Of a DNA stretch of 64,000 nucleotides, positions 50,936 through 59,908 are shown in pieces; position 1 is the first letter of the stretch, and every line of letters begins with the position of its first letter. Made by a program: the position numbers and the translations under genes. The notes beneath the pieces are model-generated. The model did no database searches, was not told the origin of the DNA, and saw only the letters and a list, made by a program, of their open reading frames with translations. The stretch is taken from contig NZ_JAVMIP010000013.1 of assembly GCF_031729055.1 (NCBI RefSeq), positions 28,245-92,244 on the forward strand, given 5' to 3'. This stretch comes from Pseudocalidococcus azoricus BACA0444. GTDB lineage: Bacteria; Cyanobacteriota; Cyanobacteriia; Thermosynechococcales; Thermosynechococcaceae.

Positions 50936-51253
50936 ATGGCTACGTTACAGCAGCAAAAGATTCGCATTCGTTTGAAGGCGTTTGATCATCGTTTACTCGA
51001 TACATCCTGCGACCGGATTGTGGATACAGCCAAGCGGACAGGTGCTTCAGCCGTGGGGCCAATTCCGCTTCCAACTCGCCGGAAAATCTATTGCGTTCTG
51101 CGGTCTCCTCACGTTGATAAAGATTCCCGTGAACATTTTGAAACCCGGACGCATCGGCGGATTATTGATATTTATCAGCCTTCCCCCAAAACCATTGATG
51201 CCTTGATGAAGCTAGATTTGCCCTCTGGGGTTGATATTGAAGTGAAGTTGTAA
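50936..51253 (+). CDS. rpsJ: 30S ribosomal protein S10
   Basis: The 105-residue S10 (NusE), which also works in transcription antitermination. The motifs [44 protein letters not shown] and [11 protein letters not shown] are standard. AAGGAG is 6 bases before the ATG. In cyanobacteria S10 follows tuf rather than opening the S10 operon, as here. A 7-bp inverted repeat (AAGATAG/CTATCTT) just after the stop could form a weak hairpin. Confidence 0.97.
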   Translation: MATLQQQKIRIRLKAFDHRLLDTSCDRIVDTAKRTGASAVGPIPLPTRRKIYCVLRSPHVDKDSREHFETRTHRRIIDIYQPSPKTIDALMKLDLPSGVDIEVKL

Positions 51254-51325
51254 AGATAGAACCGGGATGCCCCTGGATTCAGCCTATCTTCGTAAAGGCT
51301 TTCTACCAACTGGAACTTCTGGAAA

Positions 51326-52099
51326 TCAATGCCAGGCCTGGGAGACGGGGGATGGCTTTGGGGGCACAGGTTGGGGCAAGGAACTGGTAGTCATTTGCCG
51401 ATGATGGCTGACATTGAGTAGATCAAGGTTGAGGCGATAGCCAACATTCCGAATAGTTTGAATGATGCGGGGGTGCTGGGGGTCAAGTTCGATTTTCTTT
51501 CTCAGCGACAGAATATGGGTATCTACAGTACGTGGATTGTCAATGTACTCGGGCCAGGCCCGCAGGAGTAAATCTTGGCGGCTGAGTGGGACACCACCGG
51601 CCTGGGTCAGGACATAGAGCAAGCTAAACTCTTGGGGGGTTAAATCAGCGGGATGTTGACGGACAAAGACACGGCGTTGAATTAGATCAATTTGAAGATC
51701 GCCAAAATTCAAATAGGCGGGTAAGACAGGATGGGCGCGACGACTGAGAGATTCAATCCGGGCTAAAAATTCTTGCATCCCAAAGGGTTTGGTTAAATAG
51801 TCATCAGCCCCAGCCTTGAGGCCAGCAACAATATCTCCTTCCTGGTTACGAGCCGAGAGCATGAAAATTAATACTTGCTGTTGCCGCCGTAACCACCGAC
51901 AGAGTTCCAGGCCACTGCCATCGGGTAAATCTGTATCCAGGACAATCAGGTCGGGATGGCGGGTCTGGAAAAGTTCTTGGGCGTGTTGGCAGCCAGAGGC
52001 TAAATGAACCACAAACCCCGCCTGCTGGAGATGCCAACCCAACAGTGAGCGCAGATGGGGATTGCTTTGAACAACTTGGATATGGATGATCGCCTGCAA
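51326..52099 (-). CDS. OmpR-type response regulator, NblR-like atypical receiver
   Basis: About 257 residues: a receiver domain (residues 1-120) and a winged-helix DNA-binding domain (ADLTPQEFSLLYVLTQAGG, then RTVDTHILSLRKKIE). The phosphorylatable Asp is kept in VLDTDLPDG and the Lys in YLTKPFG, but the usual acidic pair after beta-1 is replaced by QSN (VVQSNPHLRS). This profile, together with LLGWHLQQAGF and LTKPFGMQEFLARIE, resembles cyanobacterial NblR, a stress regulator of phycobilisome degradation reported to act without phosphorylation. No ATG fits; the TTG at 52099, with AAAGG 5 bases ahead, is preferred, and a TTG at 52177 is possible. Confidence 0.75.
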   Translation of the reverse strand: MQAIIHIQVVQSNPHLRSLLGWHLQQAGFVVHLASGCQHAQELFQTRHPDLIVLDTDLPDGSGLELCRWLRRQQQVLIFMLSARNQEGDIVAGLKAGADDYLTKPFGMQEFLARIESLSRRAHPVLPAYLNFGDLQIDLIQRRVFVRQHPADLTPQEFSLLYVLTQAGGVPLSRQDLLLRAWPEYIDNPRTVDTHILSLRKKIELDPQHPRIIQTIRNVGYRLNLDLLNVSHHRQMTTSSLPQPVPPKPSPVSQAWH

Positions 52100-52224
52100 A
52101 ATAGCCTTTTGAACACGCAAAATGATGATGGCTAATTTAGCAAATTGACTCTGACCATTCCGTAGCTCTGGCCACAAATTCTTGGAGGCGGAACAACAAA
52201 TTAGGGTTACAGTTTATTAACGCT

Positions 52225-53196
52225 CTAGACCCCTTGGAAGATTTTGGGATTAAACATTTCCCGCAAGGCCTGGTAGTAGGGCGTTAAGGCTGCACTGTCG
52301 AGGTTGGTTGTCCGAGTTTTGATTTCTGTACCAAGGAGATAGACCATTTGATAGACCAACTCCCAGGTGACGTTTAAGGTGGGATAGAGCATCAGGCAAA
52401 GGGGAAATAGCTCCCGTTGAATGGCATCTAAGCTCCCCTCCAGTAAACAAACCCACAAATAGATTTGAAACATTTCCACATCCCGGATGCTCGAGGTTCT
52501 AACTTGGGGATGGTTTAAGGGGCCAGTAAAACAGCGGTGATTTTGAAAGGCTGCGGCCACTCGCTGACAGATGGTGGTAGCAATGGCAGTGCTTTCCGGC
52601 AAGAGATGACGGACGAGGGATAATCCAGGGGAATTGTAATCATGGTTAGCGGCGGCTTCGTAGGCCCGATGTAACGGCATATAGAGGTGATCGTCAATGA
52701 CCTTAAAAAAGTTTTGCAGGGTTTCCCGCTGGCTGGCTGGGGCATTTTGGAGCAGGATCACTCCCGTGTGGTGAAATTGCAGGCTGACAAAACCAATGAC
52801 ACGGGGATCCACGGCGGTATGTTTGCGGCGAACTTGTCCGACAGTTGGCCCCACTGTCATCGTCAGTTGGTCTGGGGTTTTGCCGTCCCGATAAAGGGTT
52901 AAGGTTTGCTGATAGATATCATGAATATCCTTAGAAATATCCCAAGGATCAATCAACTCAGCAGCAATATCATGGCGGCGAAGTTCTGACCCTAAAAAGC
53001 CTTCAGTCCGATTCCAGGCCTGGACACTTGCTTGGCGTAGATCAGCTTGGAGCTTTTTGGCGACTGTGGCGGGATCATCAATGAGGGCCTGGTTTGGGTC
53101 ATTGAGATTACGGACATAGCGTTTTGCCCACTCCTGAGCCAATTGAGCCGGAGATGCAGCAGCAGGAGCAGAGGGGGTAAGGGCAACGGGAGACAT
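52225..53196 (-). CDS. cytoplasmic protein of unknown family
   Basis: A 323-residue helical, soluble protein from the ATG at 53196. I recognise no domain. An Ala/Pro-rich start (residues 1-20) is followed by a long helical body with conserved-looking blocks such as GFVSLQFHHTGVILLQNA, HLYMPLHRAYEAA and FQIYLWVCLLEGS. It has no signal or membrane segment. It lies 125 bases from the NblR-like regulator on the same strand. Confidence 0.65.
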   Translation of the reverse strand: MSPVALTPSAPAAASPAQLAQEWAKRYVRNLNDPNQALIDDPATVAKKLQADLRQASVQAWNRTEGFLGSELRRHDIAAELIDPWDISKDIHDIYQQTLTLYRDGKTPDQLTMTVGPTVGQVRRKHTAVDPRVIGFVSLQFHHTGVILLQNAPASQRETLQNFFKVIDDHLYMPLHRAYEAAANHDYNSPGLSLVRHLLPESTAIATTICQRVAAAFQNHRCFTGPLNHPQVRTSSIRDVEMFQIYLWVCLLEGSLDAIQRELFPLCLMLYPTLNVTWELVYQMVYLLGTEIKTRTTNLDSAALTPYYQALREMFNPKIFQGV

Positions 53197-53395
53197 CGTC
53201 AAGAAAAACCTATAGCAAGTATTAAGCTTTGTAAACCACCTTAACGCTTTTCTTAATAACTGGCAAGAGCAAAAGGCTGCACCTCGACTAGAGAGATTAT
53301 TGGCCTTGAGCTATCAGGGGTTTTAGCACTATTTTCAAAGTCATCCCCAGGCCTGGCAAGCGCGCTAGAGTAAATTCAGCGAGAGGGTCAAAACA

Positions 53396-53676
53396 ATGCA
53401 AGTGACACAAACCCTATACGGAACAGACTATGCAAACTGGGTCGCAGAAACCTTAGCCTAATGAGAAGCCAGAGATTTTACAGAGCTTGATTTAGAGCAT
53501 CTTATTGAGGAGGTTATGAGCTTGGGGAGTTCAGAACGACACGCTCTGGCAAGTCAATGGATCCGGGTTGTCAAACATTTACGGAAGTTATCCAGGCAAC
53601 CTCACACTGATAACTATCACAATAGCTGGGTATCGAGTGTTGTAGAAGGATTGGATCGCTCTAAGCAAAGACTGCG
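53396..53676 (+). pseudogene. DUF29 gene relic truncated by purU
   Basis: The frame from ATG 53396 reads MQVTQTLYGTDYANWVAETLA, then TAA TGA, then in the same frame EARDFTELDLEHLIEEV, MSLGSSERHALASQ, VKHLRKLSRQ and SWVSSVVEGLDRS. This is a typical DUF29 N-terminal two thirds with two adjacent nonsense codons. The 3' end runs into the 3' end of purU on the other strand at about 53676, where homology ends, so the gene is also truncated. Confidence 0.75.
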
Positions 53677-54515
53677 GTGCGATTTCCATAGGCCAGAACC
53701 CGTTGTTGTAAGTGCAGATGAACGGCTCTGGCTAAAACAATTCGTTCTAAATCTTTGCCCTTGCGAATCAAATCACTAACATCATCTCGATGACTAACCC
53801 GAACCACATCTTGCTCAATAATTGGCCCTTGATCTAATTCTGGGGTGACATAGTGGGCCGTAGCCCCGATGATTTTTACGCCCCGTTCATGGGCCCGTTG
53901 GTAAGGATTGGCTCCGGCAAAGGCCGGTAAAAAGGAGTGATGAATGTTGATGACTGACTTGAACTGGGCCAGAAAATCTGGACTTAAGACCTGCATATAT
54001 TTGGCTAAAACGACTAGATCAATCCGATAACCGGCCAACAGTTCTAGTTCCCGTTCTTCTTGTTCGGCTTTATTGGCGGAGGTAATGGGTAAATAGTGAT
54101 AATCAATTTCAAACTGGGTGGCAAGGGCCTGGCAGGTGGGATGGTTACTGATGATGCAAACAATCTCGGCGGGCAGTTCCCCAGCCTGGTGTCGCCAAAT
54201 TAAATCTAATAAACAATGATCCTGTTTGCTGACCCAAATCGCCAAGCGGGGCCGGACATCGGAAAAATGGAGTTGCCACTGGGCCTGGAGGGGTTGAGCA
54301 ATGGCCTGGAATGCGGGGCCGATGAGTTCTCGGGGGAGATGAAAGCCATCAAGTTGCCACTCTAAGCGGGTTAAAAACAGGCCGGCCTGGGCATCGGTGT
54401 GGTGATCGGCATGGATGATGTTACCACCGTTGCTGTAGATAAATTGGGAGAGTTTGGCCACCAGGCCCCGTTGATCTGGACAGGAAACTAAGAGTGTCGC
54501 GGTGGGAATTGTCAT
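53661..54515 (-). CDS. purU: formyltetrahydrofolate deformylase
   Basis: A 284-residue enzyme that hydrolyses 10-formyl-THF to formate and THF, balancing one-carbon pools. The N-terminal ACT domain (about residues 1-80: TLLVSCPDQRGLVAKLSQFIYSNGGNI) is followed by a formyltransferase domain with VLAKYMQVLS, INIHHSFLPAFAGANPYQRA (catalytic His-Asn-Asp region) and GATAHYVTPELDQGPI. Its start overlaps nothing; a 4-base gap separates it from the gene upstream on the same strand. Its stop region overlaps the DUF29 relic antisense. Confidence 0.93.
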   Translation of the reverse strand: MTIPTATLLVSCPDQRGLVAKLSQFIYSNGGNIIHADHHTDAQAGLFLTRLEWQLDGFHLPRELIGPAFQAIAQPLQAQWQLHFSDVRPRLAIWVSKQDHCLLDLIWRHQAGELPAEIVCIISNHPTCQALATQFEIDYHYLPITSANKAEQEERELELLAGYRIDLVVLAKYMQVLSPDFLAQFKSVINIHHSFLPAFAGANPYQRAHERGVKIIGATAHYVTPELDQGPIIEQDVVRVSHRDDVSDLIRKGKDLERIVLARAVHLHLQQRVLAYGNRTAVFA

Positions 54516-54519
54516 TGAG

Positions 54520-54972
54520 TTAGTCTTTTTTCCGATTAAGAGTTGTAATCAGTCCAGCCCCACCGGCTCCCCCTAACAAGACGTTAAAGACTTGATTTGG
54601 CAAGGCTTGATCTTTGGTAAAAGCAGCATAAATAAAACACATCGTAAATAGTCCGAAAATTCCACCCAGGATTAACCGAGTCTCCTTTGCTAAGTTCTCT
54701 TTATGCTTTTGTTGGCGAACTGCTAGTTGGAGTTGGTAGTGTCTTTCATCGCTAGACTCAGCAAACTTAATCAGAGCATCAGGATCCTGTTGAATTAAGC
54801 CTTGGATAGTCGCAGGGTTAACGAATATGGATCGATTACTAATGTCCTTGCTTTCAAGAATTTGCAAAACTTCTGGAGTAATGCTGACAGTGTTCTGCTC
54901 TTCAGAGGATTCAGGGGAAGTATGAGTGATGGCTTCGGCTTGATTTGGCTGATCATCAGGTGTATTTGTCAT
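54520..54972 (-). CDS. unrecognised protein with C-terminal membrane helices
   Basis: A 150-residue protein. The first 95 residues are polar and acidic (a Glu/Asp/Ser-rich lead, then SITPEVLQILESKD and QDPDALIKFAESS) and end in a basic helix, HKENLAKETR. Two membrane helices follow (about residues 100-118 and 124-142), then a short basic tail. The layout resembles DUF2335-like membrane proteins, but I cannot assign a family. It lies 9 bases after the 80-residue gene upstream and four before purU, in one transcription unit. Confidence 0.55.
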   Translation of the reverse strand: MTNTPDDQPNQAEAITHTSPESSEEQNTVSITPEVLQILESKDISNRSIFVNPATIQGLIQQDPDALIKFAESSDERHYQLQLAVRQQKHKENLAKETRLILGGIFGLFTMCFIYAAFTKDQALPNQVFNVLLGGAGGAGLITTLNRKKD

Positions 54973-54980
54973 AAGAATTC

Positions 54981-55223
54981 CTAATCATCATAAGAATATG
55001 AAAATGCTCGATTCAACGCAGACACAACCCGATACCCAGCTAATTCTTGTTTACTATGAGTCTTAGGAAACCAAAGGTAAGCCTCAAATTCCCCTGCTTT
55101 TGGCCAGTCAGGCACAATAGTCCCGCCAGATTTTCGGACTGATTCCAGGGAATTTGCAAATGCTTTTTTCGTAGCGTTATTAGCACTTGAAGGAATCGAA
55201 AACCTCAAAATTGCTTGCTGCAT
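54981..55223 (-). CDS. small unrecognised protein
   Basis: An 80-residue soluble protein (ATG at 55223) with a basic middle (KKAFANSLESVRKSGGT) and an aromatic end (YLWFPKTHSKQELAGY). No family is recognised. The gene precedes the membrane protein at 54520 by 9 bases, so the two may form a small operon; whether they act together is unknown. Confidence 0.55.
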   Translation of the reverse strand: MQQAILRFSIPSSANNATKKAFANSLESVRKSGGTIVPDWPKAGEFEAYLWFPKTHSKQELAGYRVVSALNRAFSYSYDD

Positions 55224-55253
55224 TGGCTTAACGTCTCCCAGAAGTCAGGTGAT

Positions 55254-57599
55254 TTAATTCCAAATCCAGCTCGATTTTACCCGATTTAAGAGTAAGGCAT
55301 TGACCACAACAGATATTGAACTGAGAGCCATACAGGCCGCAGCCAGGCCAGGAGTAAGGCTAATCTGCCAAATCGGTAATAACACGCCTGCCGCCACTGG
55401 AATTGCAATTAGGTTATAGCCACAGGCCCAGGCCAGGTTTTGTTGAATCTTAGAAAATGTTGCTCGACTGAGTTGAATCGCCGCCACCACATCCGCCAAA
55501 CGGTTATGGGTCAAAACAATACCCGCAGTTTCTAAGGCCACATCCGTCCCGCTGGCCAAGGCAATTCCAACATCGGCCCCCGCCAAAGCAGGTGCATCAT
55601 TCGTGCCATCCCCGACCATCGCAACAGTTTTTCCGGCTACTTTTTGCTGTTCAATCCAGGCCACTTTTTCGGTGGGTAAGAGTTGGGTTTGAATTTGATT
55701 TTCCGTTAAATTGAGAGGGGCAAGAATTTCATGGGTTGCGGTTGCTGAGTCTCCGGTTAAAACGTGAATTTCCAGGCCCATTTTTTTAAGGCTTTCTAGG
55801 GTTTGAGCCGTATCTGGACGCAGCTGATCTTGCAGTGTGATTAAACCAATAATTGTCTGATCCAGGCCCAGGCCAATTACACTTAAATTTTGTTGATTCT
55901 GATCCTTAATAAGCTGCTCAACTTCTAATCCTTCCTTTGCCAACCAGGCCAAGCTACCGACTCGTAAAATCTGCTCATGCCAAACCGCTTTAATTCCCAG
56001 GCCAGGGATGGATTCAGTTTCAGTGACTGGGAGGAGGGTAATGTTCTTATCTTTGGCTTCACTCAACAGGGCCTGGGCAATGGGATGGCGATAGTTTTGT
56101 TCGAGACTGGCTGCTAGTTGCAGGAGTTCAGTGGCATCAAATTCAGCCAAGGGAATGCAGTTTTGTACTGTGAGTTTGCCCCAGGTCAGGGTTCCGGTTT
56201 TATCAAAAACAATCGTTGTTAACTTGTGCAGCGTTTCTAAAACATCCCCACCTCGAATCAGTAAGCCCTGCTCTGCCCCTAAACTCGTGCCCACCAAAAT
56301 TGCCGTTGGAGTTGCCAAGCCTAAAGCACAGGGACAGGCCACCACCAAGACTGCCATACCCAATTTCAAGCCCAACAATAAACTGGCCGTTCCCCCGGCA
56401 ATGCCCAAGAGCATCGGAGCCAGGCCCCACCAAAAGCCAATCGTCACCGCCGCCAGCACCAACACGCCATAGGTGAAATATCCGGCAATTAAATCCGCCA
56501 GTCGTTGAATCGGAGCTTTTCGGGTCTGGGCCTGGGTGACAAGGGTGAGAATTTGCCCCAAGAGGGTTTCGTTGCCGCAGGCCGTGGCCTGGATTGTAAT
56601 CGCACTGGCCTGGTTGAGACTGCCGGCCATGACTGAATCACCGGGAATTTTGGCAATCGGGCGCGCTTCTCCGGTTAAGACAGCCTCGGTGACAAAGGTT
56701 TCGCCCCGGACTACCACCCCATCCACAGGCAATTTATCTCCGGGCAGGACTCGCAACCAATCCCCACCTTGGACTTGAGCTACGGGAATCGTTAGGCCAT
56801 CGGTGCGGTCTGGATTCGGCAACCATTGGGCTAAGGCGGGCTGGAGGGCAATCAGGGATCGTAAACTTTGGCTGGCCTGGTTTCTCGCCCGTTGTTCTAA
56901 GGTGCGGCCCAAGAGAATAAAGCCAATAATCATCACGGGTTCATCGAAAAAACATTCCCAGGCCAGGCCCGGTACCCGCCAGGCAATCACACTGGCCAGA
57001 TAAGACGACACCGCCCCCAGGCCAACGAGGGTATTCATGGTTGGATTGCCCCGCCACAAACTTTGCCAGCCATCGCGAATAATTCCCCGGCCAGGCCCAA
57101 TCAATGCCAAGGTTGCCAAGCCCCAATGCCAGGCCATCGTATGCAAGATGCTTGAGCCCGGAACATGATGCAGCGAAAGACCTAACCAATCTTGAACATG
57201 ACCCACGCCTGAGAGGAGCAGAAAAACAATGGCCAGAATTAAATCAGTGTGAGGAAAGACAAAAATGACATCGGTGTGGCTGCTTGATTCACCGGATTCT
57301 AGGAGGGCTGCGGTAATTGGGAGTTCGCGGCTTAAAACTTCGGTAGGAAATCCGGCCTGGGTTAAATGGTCGGCCAGGGCCTGGGGTTGAATGGTTTCGG
57401 GTTCATAGGCCACCATTGCCGTTGCTGTGACTAAATTGACGGCTGCTGAAGTCACGCCTGGTTGCTGCATCAGTTGCTTTTCGACATTGGCCACACAGCC
57501 GCCACAACGCATTCCCTTGACCTTGAGAGCAACTGTGGAGCTGGGAATAAGTAGGGTTTGAGTGAGTTCAACAGTGTTTAGTAGCAGGGATGCAAGCAT
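55254..57599 (-). CDS. copper-type P1B ATPase
   Basis: A 781-residue heavy-metal ATPase. One N-terminal metal-binding domain (residues 20-90, GMRCGGC motif) precedes eight membrane helices with the CPC transport motif (VVACPCALGLATPT), the phosphorylation site FDKTGTLTWGKL, the GDGTNDAPAL loop and the HP locus (YRHPIA). CPC plus CxxC indicates Cu(I). In cyanobacteria two such pumps, CtaA (import across the plasma membrane) and PacS (thylakoid), feed plastocyanin and cytochrome oxidase; this sequence alone does not decide which one this is. It stands alone on this strand. Confidence 0.9.
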   Translation of the reverse strand: MLASLLLNTVELTQTLLIPSSTVALKVKGMRCGGCVANVEKQLMQQPGVTSAAVNLVTATAMVAYEPETIQPQALADHLTQAGFPTEVLSRELPITAALLESGESSSHTDVIFVFPHTDLILAIVFLLLSGVGHVQDWLGLSLHHVPGSSILHTMAWHWGLATLALIGPGRGIIRDGWQSLWRGNPTMNTLVGLGAVSSYLASVIAWRVPGLAWECFFDEPVMIIGFILLGRTLEQRARNQASQSLRSLIALQPALAQWLPNPDRTDGLTIPVAQVQGGDWLRVLPGDKLPVDGVVVRGETFVTEAVLTGEARPIAKIPGDSVMAGSLNQASAITIQATACGNETLLGQILTLVTQAQTRKAPIQRLADLIAGYFTYGVLVLAAVTIGFWWGLAPMLLGIAGGTASLLLGLKLGMAVLVVACPCALGLATPTAILVGTSLGAEQGLLIRGGDVLETLHKLTTIVFDKTGTLTWGKLTVQNCIPLAEFDATELLQLAASLEQNYRHPIAQALLSEAKDKNITLLPVTETESIPGLGIKAVWHEQILRVGSLAWLAKEGLEVEQLIKDQNQQNLSVIGLGLDQTIIGLITLQDQLRPDTAQTLESLKKMGLEIHVLTGDSATATHEILAPLNLTENQIQTQLLPTEKVAWIEQQKVAGKTVAMVGDGTNDAPALAGADVGIALASGTDVALETAGIVLTHNRLADVVAAIQLSRATFSKIQQNLAWACGYNLIAIPVAAGVLLPIWQISLTPGLAAACMALSSISVVVNALLLNRVKSSWIWN

Positions 57600-57800
57600 T
57601 ACTAAATTATTTATTGCTGATGGGGTACTTGCATTCTAAATTCTGCCTACGATATTGGGGGGATATCCTTTTTAAAATTTGATATCTTTGGATTAAGTTA
57701 ATATTTCTTTAACCTTCTCTCTGCTAAACCTTCCAAAATCTTAGTGTTAGAATATTCTTCTGTATTTCCTCTAGAAACTCATTAGACATATTGGCAAGCC

Positions 57801-59240
57801 ATGAAAATCGCAATAGTCATAGGTATTAGTGATTATGTTAACGTCCCTAAGCTGCCGGGATGCATCACAGATAAAAATGCAATGACTCAACTATTAGAAA
57901 AGACATCAAATTATACAGATATTTTAAAAATAGATGAAAACAAAAAAACATCGGCATCCATAAAGCAAGAGATCACAGCTTTTATTTCTAAGTATCAGAC
58001 TAAAAAAGAGAATATTGAAGAGGTATTTCTTTACTTTAGTGGTCACGGTGAATTCAGGGATAATGAGTTTTTCTATCTTTTGCCTGATTTTGATGAAAAA
58101 AAGTTTAAGCAAACATCATTAGAAAACTCTGAACTTGATAATCTGATTAAAACACTATCTCCAGAATTAACAATCAAAGTTATTGACGCTTGTCACGCAG
58201 GAGTTTCTTACATTAAGGACAAATCTTTATTTGAATCCTATATAAAAGGAACAAAGGAAGAGTTTGATCATTGCTATTTTCTTTTCTCTTCTCAATCTTT
58301 TGAATCCTCATATCAAAATCACCATATTAGTGACTTTACTCATTCATTTCTTGAAGCTATTGTGGAATTTCCAGAGAATACAGAAATTCGATACAAAGAC
58401 ATAATAGATCATATTTCAGATTCTTTTAGAGAGAATCAACACCAAACTCCATACTTTGTGACTCAAGCCAAACATACTGAAATATTTTCTAATGTTACTT
58501 CAGAAATTAAGTCTATTTTGAAGTCAAATTTCTTAGATTTAAATATTGAAACACAGAAGCAGCAGAATGTAATGATCCATGGAAAAACACTCCATGACCG
58601 AATCAAAGATGATGCCGTCAGGTATTGTACAGAGGAAGAGACTATTAAAAGTTTAAATGCTCTAATAAATTTACTCAAACAATATCAAAACTCGCAGGAC
58701 TTGTTGAATTTATATAGTTTTAGCTTAGATGTTATAAACAATAATTCTATTGATTTTGATACAGCTTCAATTGGTTTATGGTTGTCTCAAAATGAGAATA
58801 CACTTTTTGCCATGCCTACCTATAAAACCATCACTGTAAAAGTAAAAAAACGCAAATGGCATCCTTTGTTAGGAGCTTCATTTTATAGGGATGATTTTGA
58901 ACTTGTAGATGAGAAAAAGCAAGTTATTAAGGGTTTTGAGGCAACTGTTTCCCTTCCATATCTTTATTTATATTTGGAAGCAAGCCCTCTATATCCGAAT
59001 TTAGCAATTAATGATCGTAACATCGTTCCTTTGGTTTCGGAAACGGAAATTCGCTTATTTTATACCTTTAGTAAGTATCGAAAAGTTTCCTGGCAAGATG
59101 TAGAACAGGAGAATGACCTAGAATGGCTAACTGAATCATTCCCAACTAGAGATTTACAAGCTATGGAAGAAACGGTAAATCTCATTTTAGGAGAATTTGA
59201 AGATAGAATTCAATCATCACTTTCTAAAGATTTCTCTTAA
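57801..59240 (+). CDS. caspase-like protease with unknown C-terminal region
   Basis: A 479-residue protein. The N-terminal domain (about residues 1-225) is a C14/caspase-like (orthocaspase/metacaspase) fold: VIGISDYVNVPKLPGCITDKNAM, catalytic His82 in YFSGHGEFRDNEFFYLLP and catalytic Cys131 in VIDACHAGV. About residues 226-479 are unfamiliar, with long charged helices and no membrane segment; they could be a substrate-recognition, sensor or effector part. The gene is strongly AT-rich, with Lys/Asn/Ile-rich composition, unlike the flanking core genes, indicating horizontal transfer. It stands alone between the copper pump and a VapBC module. Caspase-fold proteases serve as effectors in several anti-phage and cell-death systems, but no partner gene is seen here. 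Confidence 0.82.
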   Translation: MKIAIVIGISDYVNVPKLPGCITDKNAMTQLLEKTSNYTDILKIDENKKTSASIKQEITAFISKYQTKKENIEEVFLYFSGHGEFRDNEFFYLLPDFDEKKFKQTSLENSELDNLIKTLSPELTIKVIDACHAGVSYIKDKSLFESYIKGTKEEFDHCYFLFSSQSFESSYQNHHISDFTHSFLEAIVEFPENTEIRYKDIIDHISDSFRENQHQTPYFVTQAKHTEIFSNVTSEIKSILKSNFLDLNIETQKQQNVMIHGKTLHDRIKDDAVRYCTEEETIKSLNALINLLKQYQNSQDLLNLYSFSLDVINNNSIDFDTASIGLWLSQNENTLFAMPTYKTITVKVKKRKWHPLLGASFYRDDFELVDEKKQVIKGFEATVSLPYLYLYLEASPLYPNLAINDRNIVPLVSETEIRLFYTFSKYRKVSWQDVEQENDLEWLTESFPTRDLQAMEETVNLILGEFEDRIQSSLSKDFS

Positions 59241-59331
59241 TTCACACAATTCTCAACCAAGAATTAAGACGATTTATTGTTTATTCATAATTACTATAAA
59301 TTTATAGAATTAGAGTATTAATAATAAAGTT

Positions 59332-59515
59332 ATGTATAAAAAAGATGAAATTGTTGCTGAAATTCATAAATATCGTGAAGAATACACCAAGTCCTTTATA
59401 TTACGATCTCCAAGCGATATTTGAGGAGTTGAAACGAAAACAGGATGCGTCGGGACGCAAGATCGTCAAACTGCCCATTCAGAAAAATGTTGATCGTGGG
59501 TCGGAGTCTTCTTGA
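59332..59515 (+). pseudogene. broken copy of a 50-residue gene
   Basis: This sequence matches the intact small gene at 60377 along its whole length (KDEIVAEIHKYREEYTKSF, then YDLQAIFEELKRKQDASG and KIVKLPIQ), but the conserved start and tail are in different frames, so the gene is disrupted by indels. A TGA ends the tail at 59513-59515. The two copies lie on either side of the VapBC pair in the same orientation. Confidence 0.7.
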
Positions 59516-59627
59516 GGCTAAGTTTTTTGTGAGTTGATGTTAGTTTACTTAAATGTTGAACCCCCAGGCCCTAGATTAAGGTGATGAGTGTTGTGATTGC
59601 TCTGAGAATTAGCTAGATGCTTGGCCT

Positions 59628-59649
59628 GGGATATACAATGGGGATATAC
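59628..59649 (+). promoter_or_regulatory. direct repeat GGGATATAC upstream of vapB, candidate operator
   Basis: GGGATATAC occurs twice, at 59628-59636 and 59641-59649, with starts 13 bases apart, just before the vapB ribosome-binding site (AAGGAAA). Toxin-antitoxin promoters are usually repressed by the antitoxin at paired short repeats near the start site, so this is a plausible autoregulatory operator. Confidence 0.45.
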
Positions 59650-59666
59650 CTCTCAAGGAAACGGAT

Positions 59667-59900
59667 ATGGTAGTCAGCAAAATTTTTACGAGCAATCGTA
59701 GCCAAGCAGTTCGTTTACCCGCTGATGTCAGATTTGATGAGTCTGTCAAAAAAGTGACTATTCGCGTTAACGGGAAGGAGCGGATCATTGCCCCAGTTGA
59801 TGCAGTCTGGGATAGTTTCTTTCTAGATGGGCCAGTGGCCAGTGATGATTTTCTCAATGAACGTCCAAGCCAGGAGCAAGCCGAACGGATGCCACTCTAG
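59667..59900 (+). CDS. vapB: VapB-type antitoxin
   Basis: A 77-residue AbrB/SpoVT-fold antitoxin. The N-terminal SKIFTSNRSQAVRLPADVRFDESVKKVTI is the swapped-hairpin DNA-binding domain, and the C-terminus around FLDGPVASDDFLNERPSQ inserts into the toxin active site. It represses its own operon and neutralises the PIN RNase encoded 8 bases downstream. A 9-bp direct repeat is immediately upstream. Confidence 0.9.
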   Translation: MVVSKIFTSNRSQAVRLPADVRFDESVKKVTIRVNGKERIIAPVDAVWDSFFLDGPVASDDFLNERPSQEQAERMPL

Positions 59901-59908
59901 GGTAAAGC

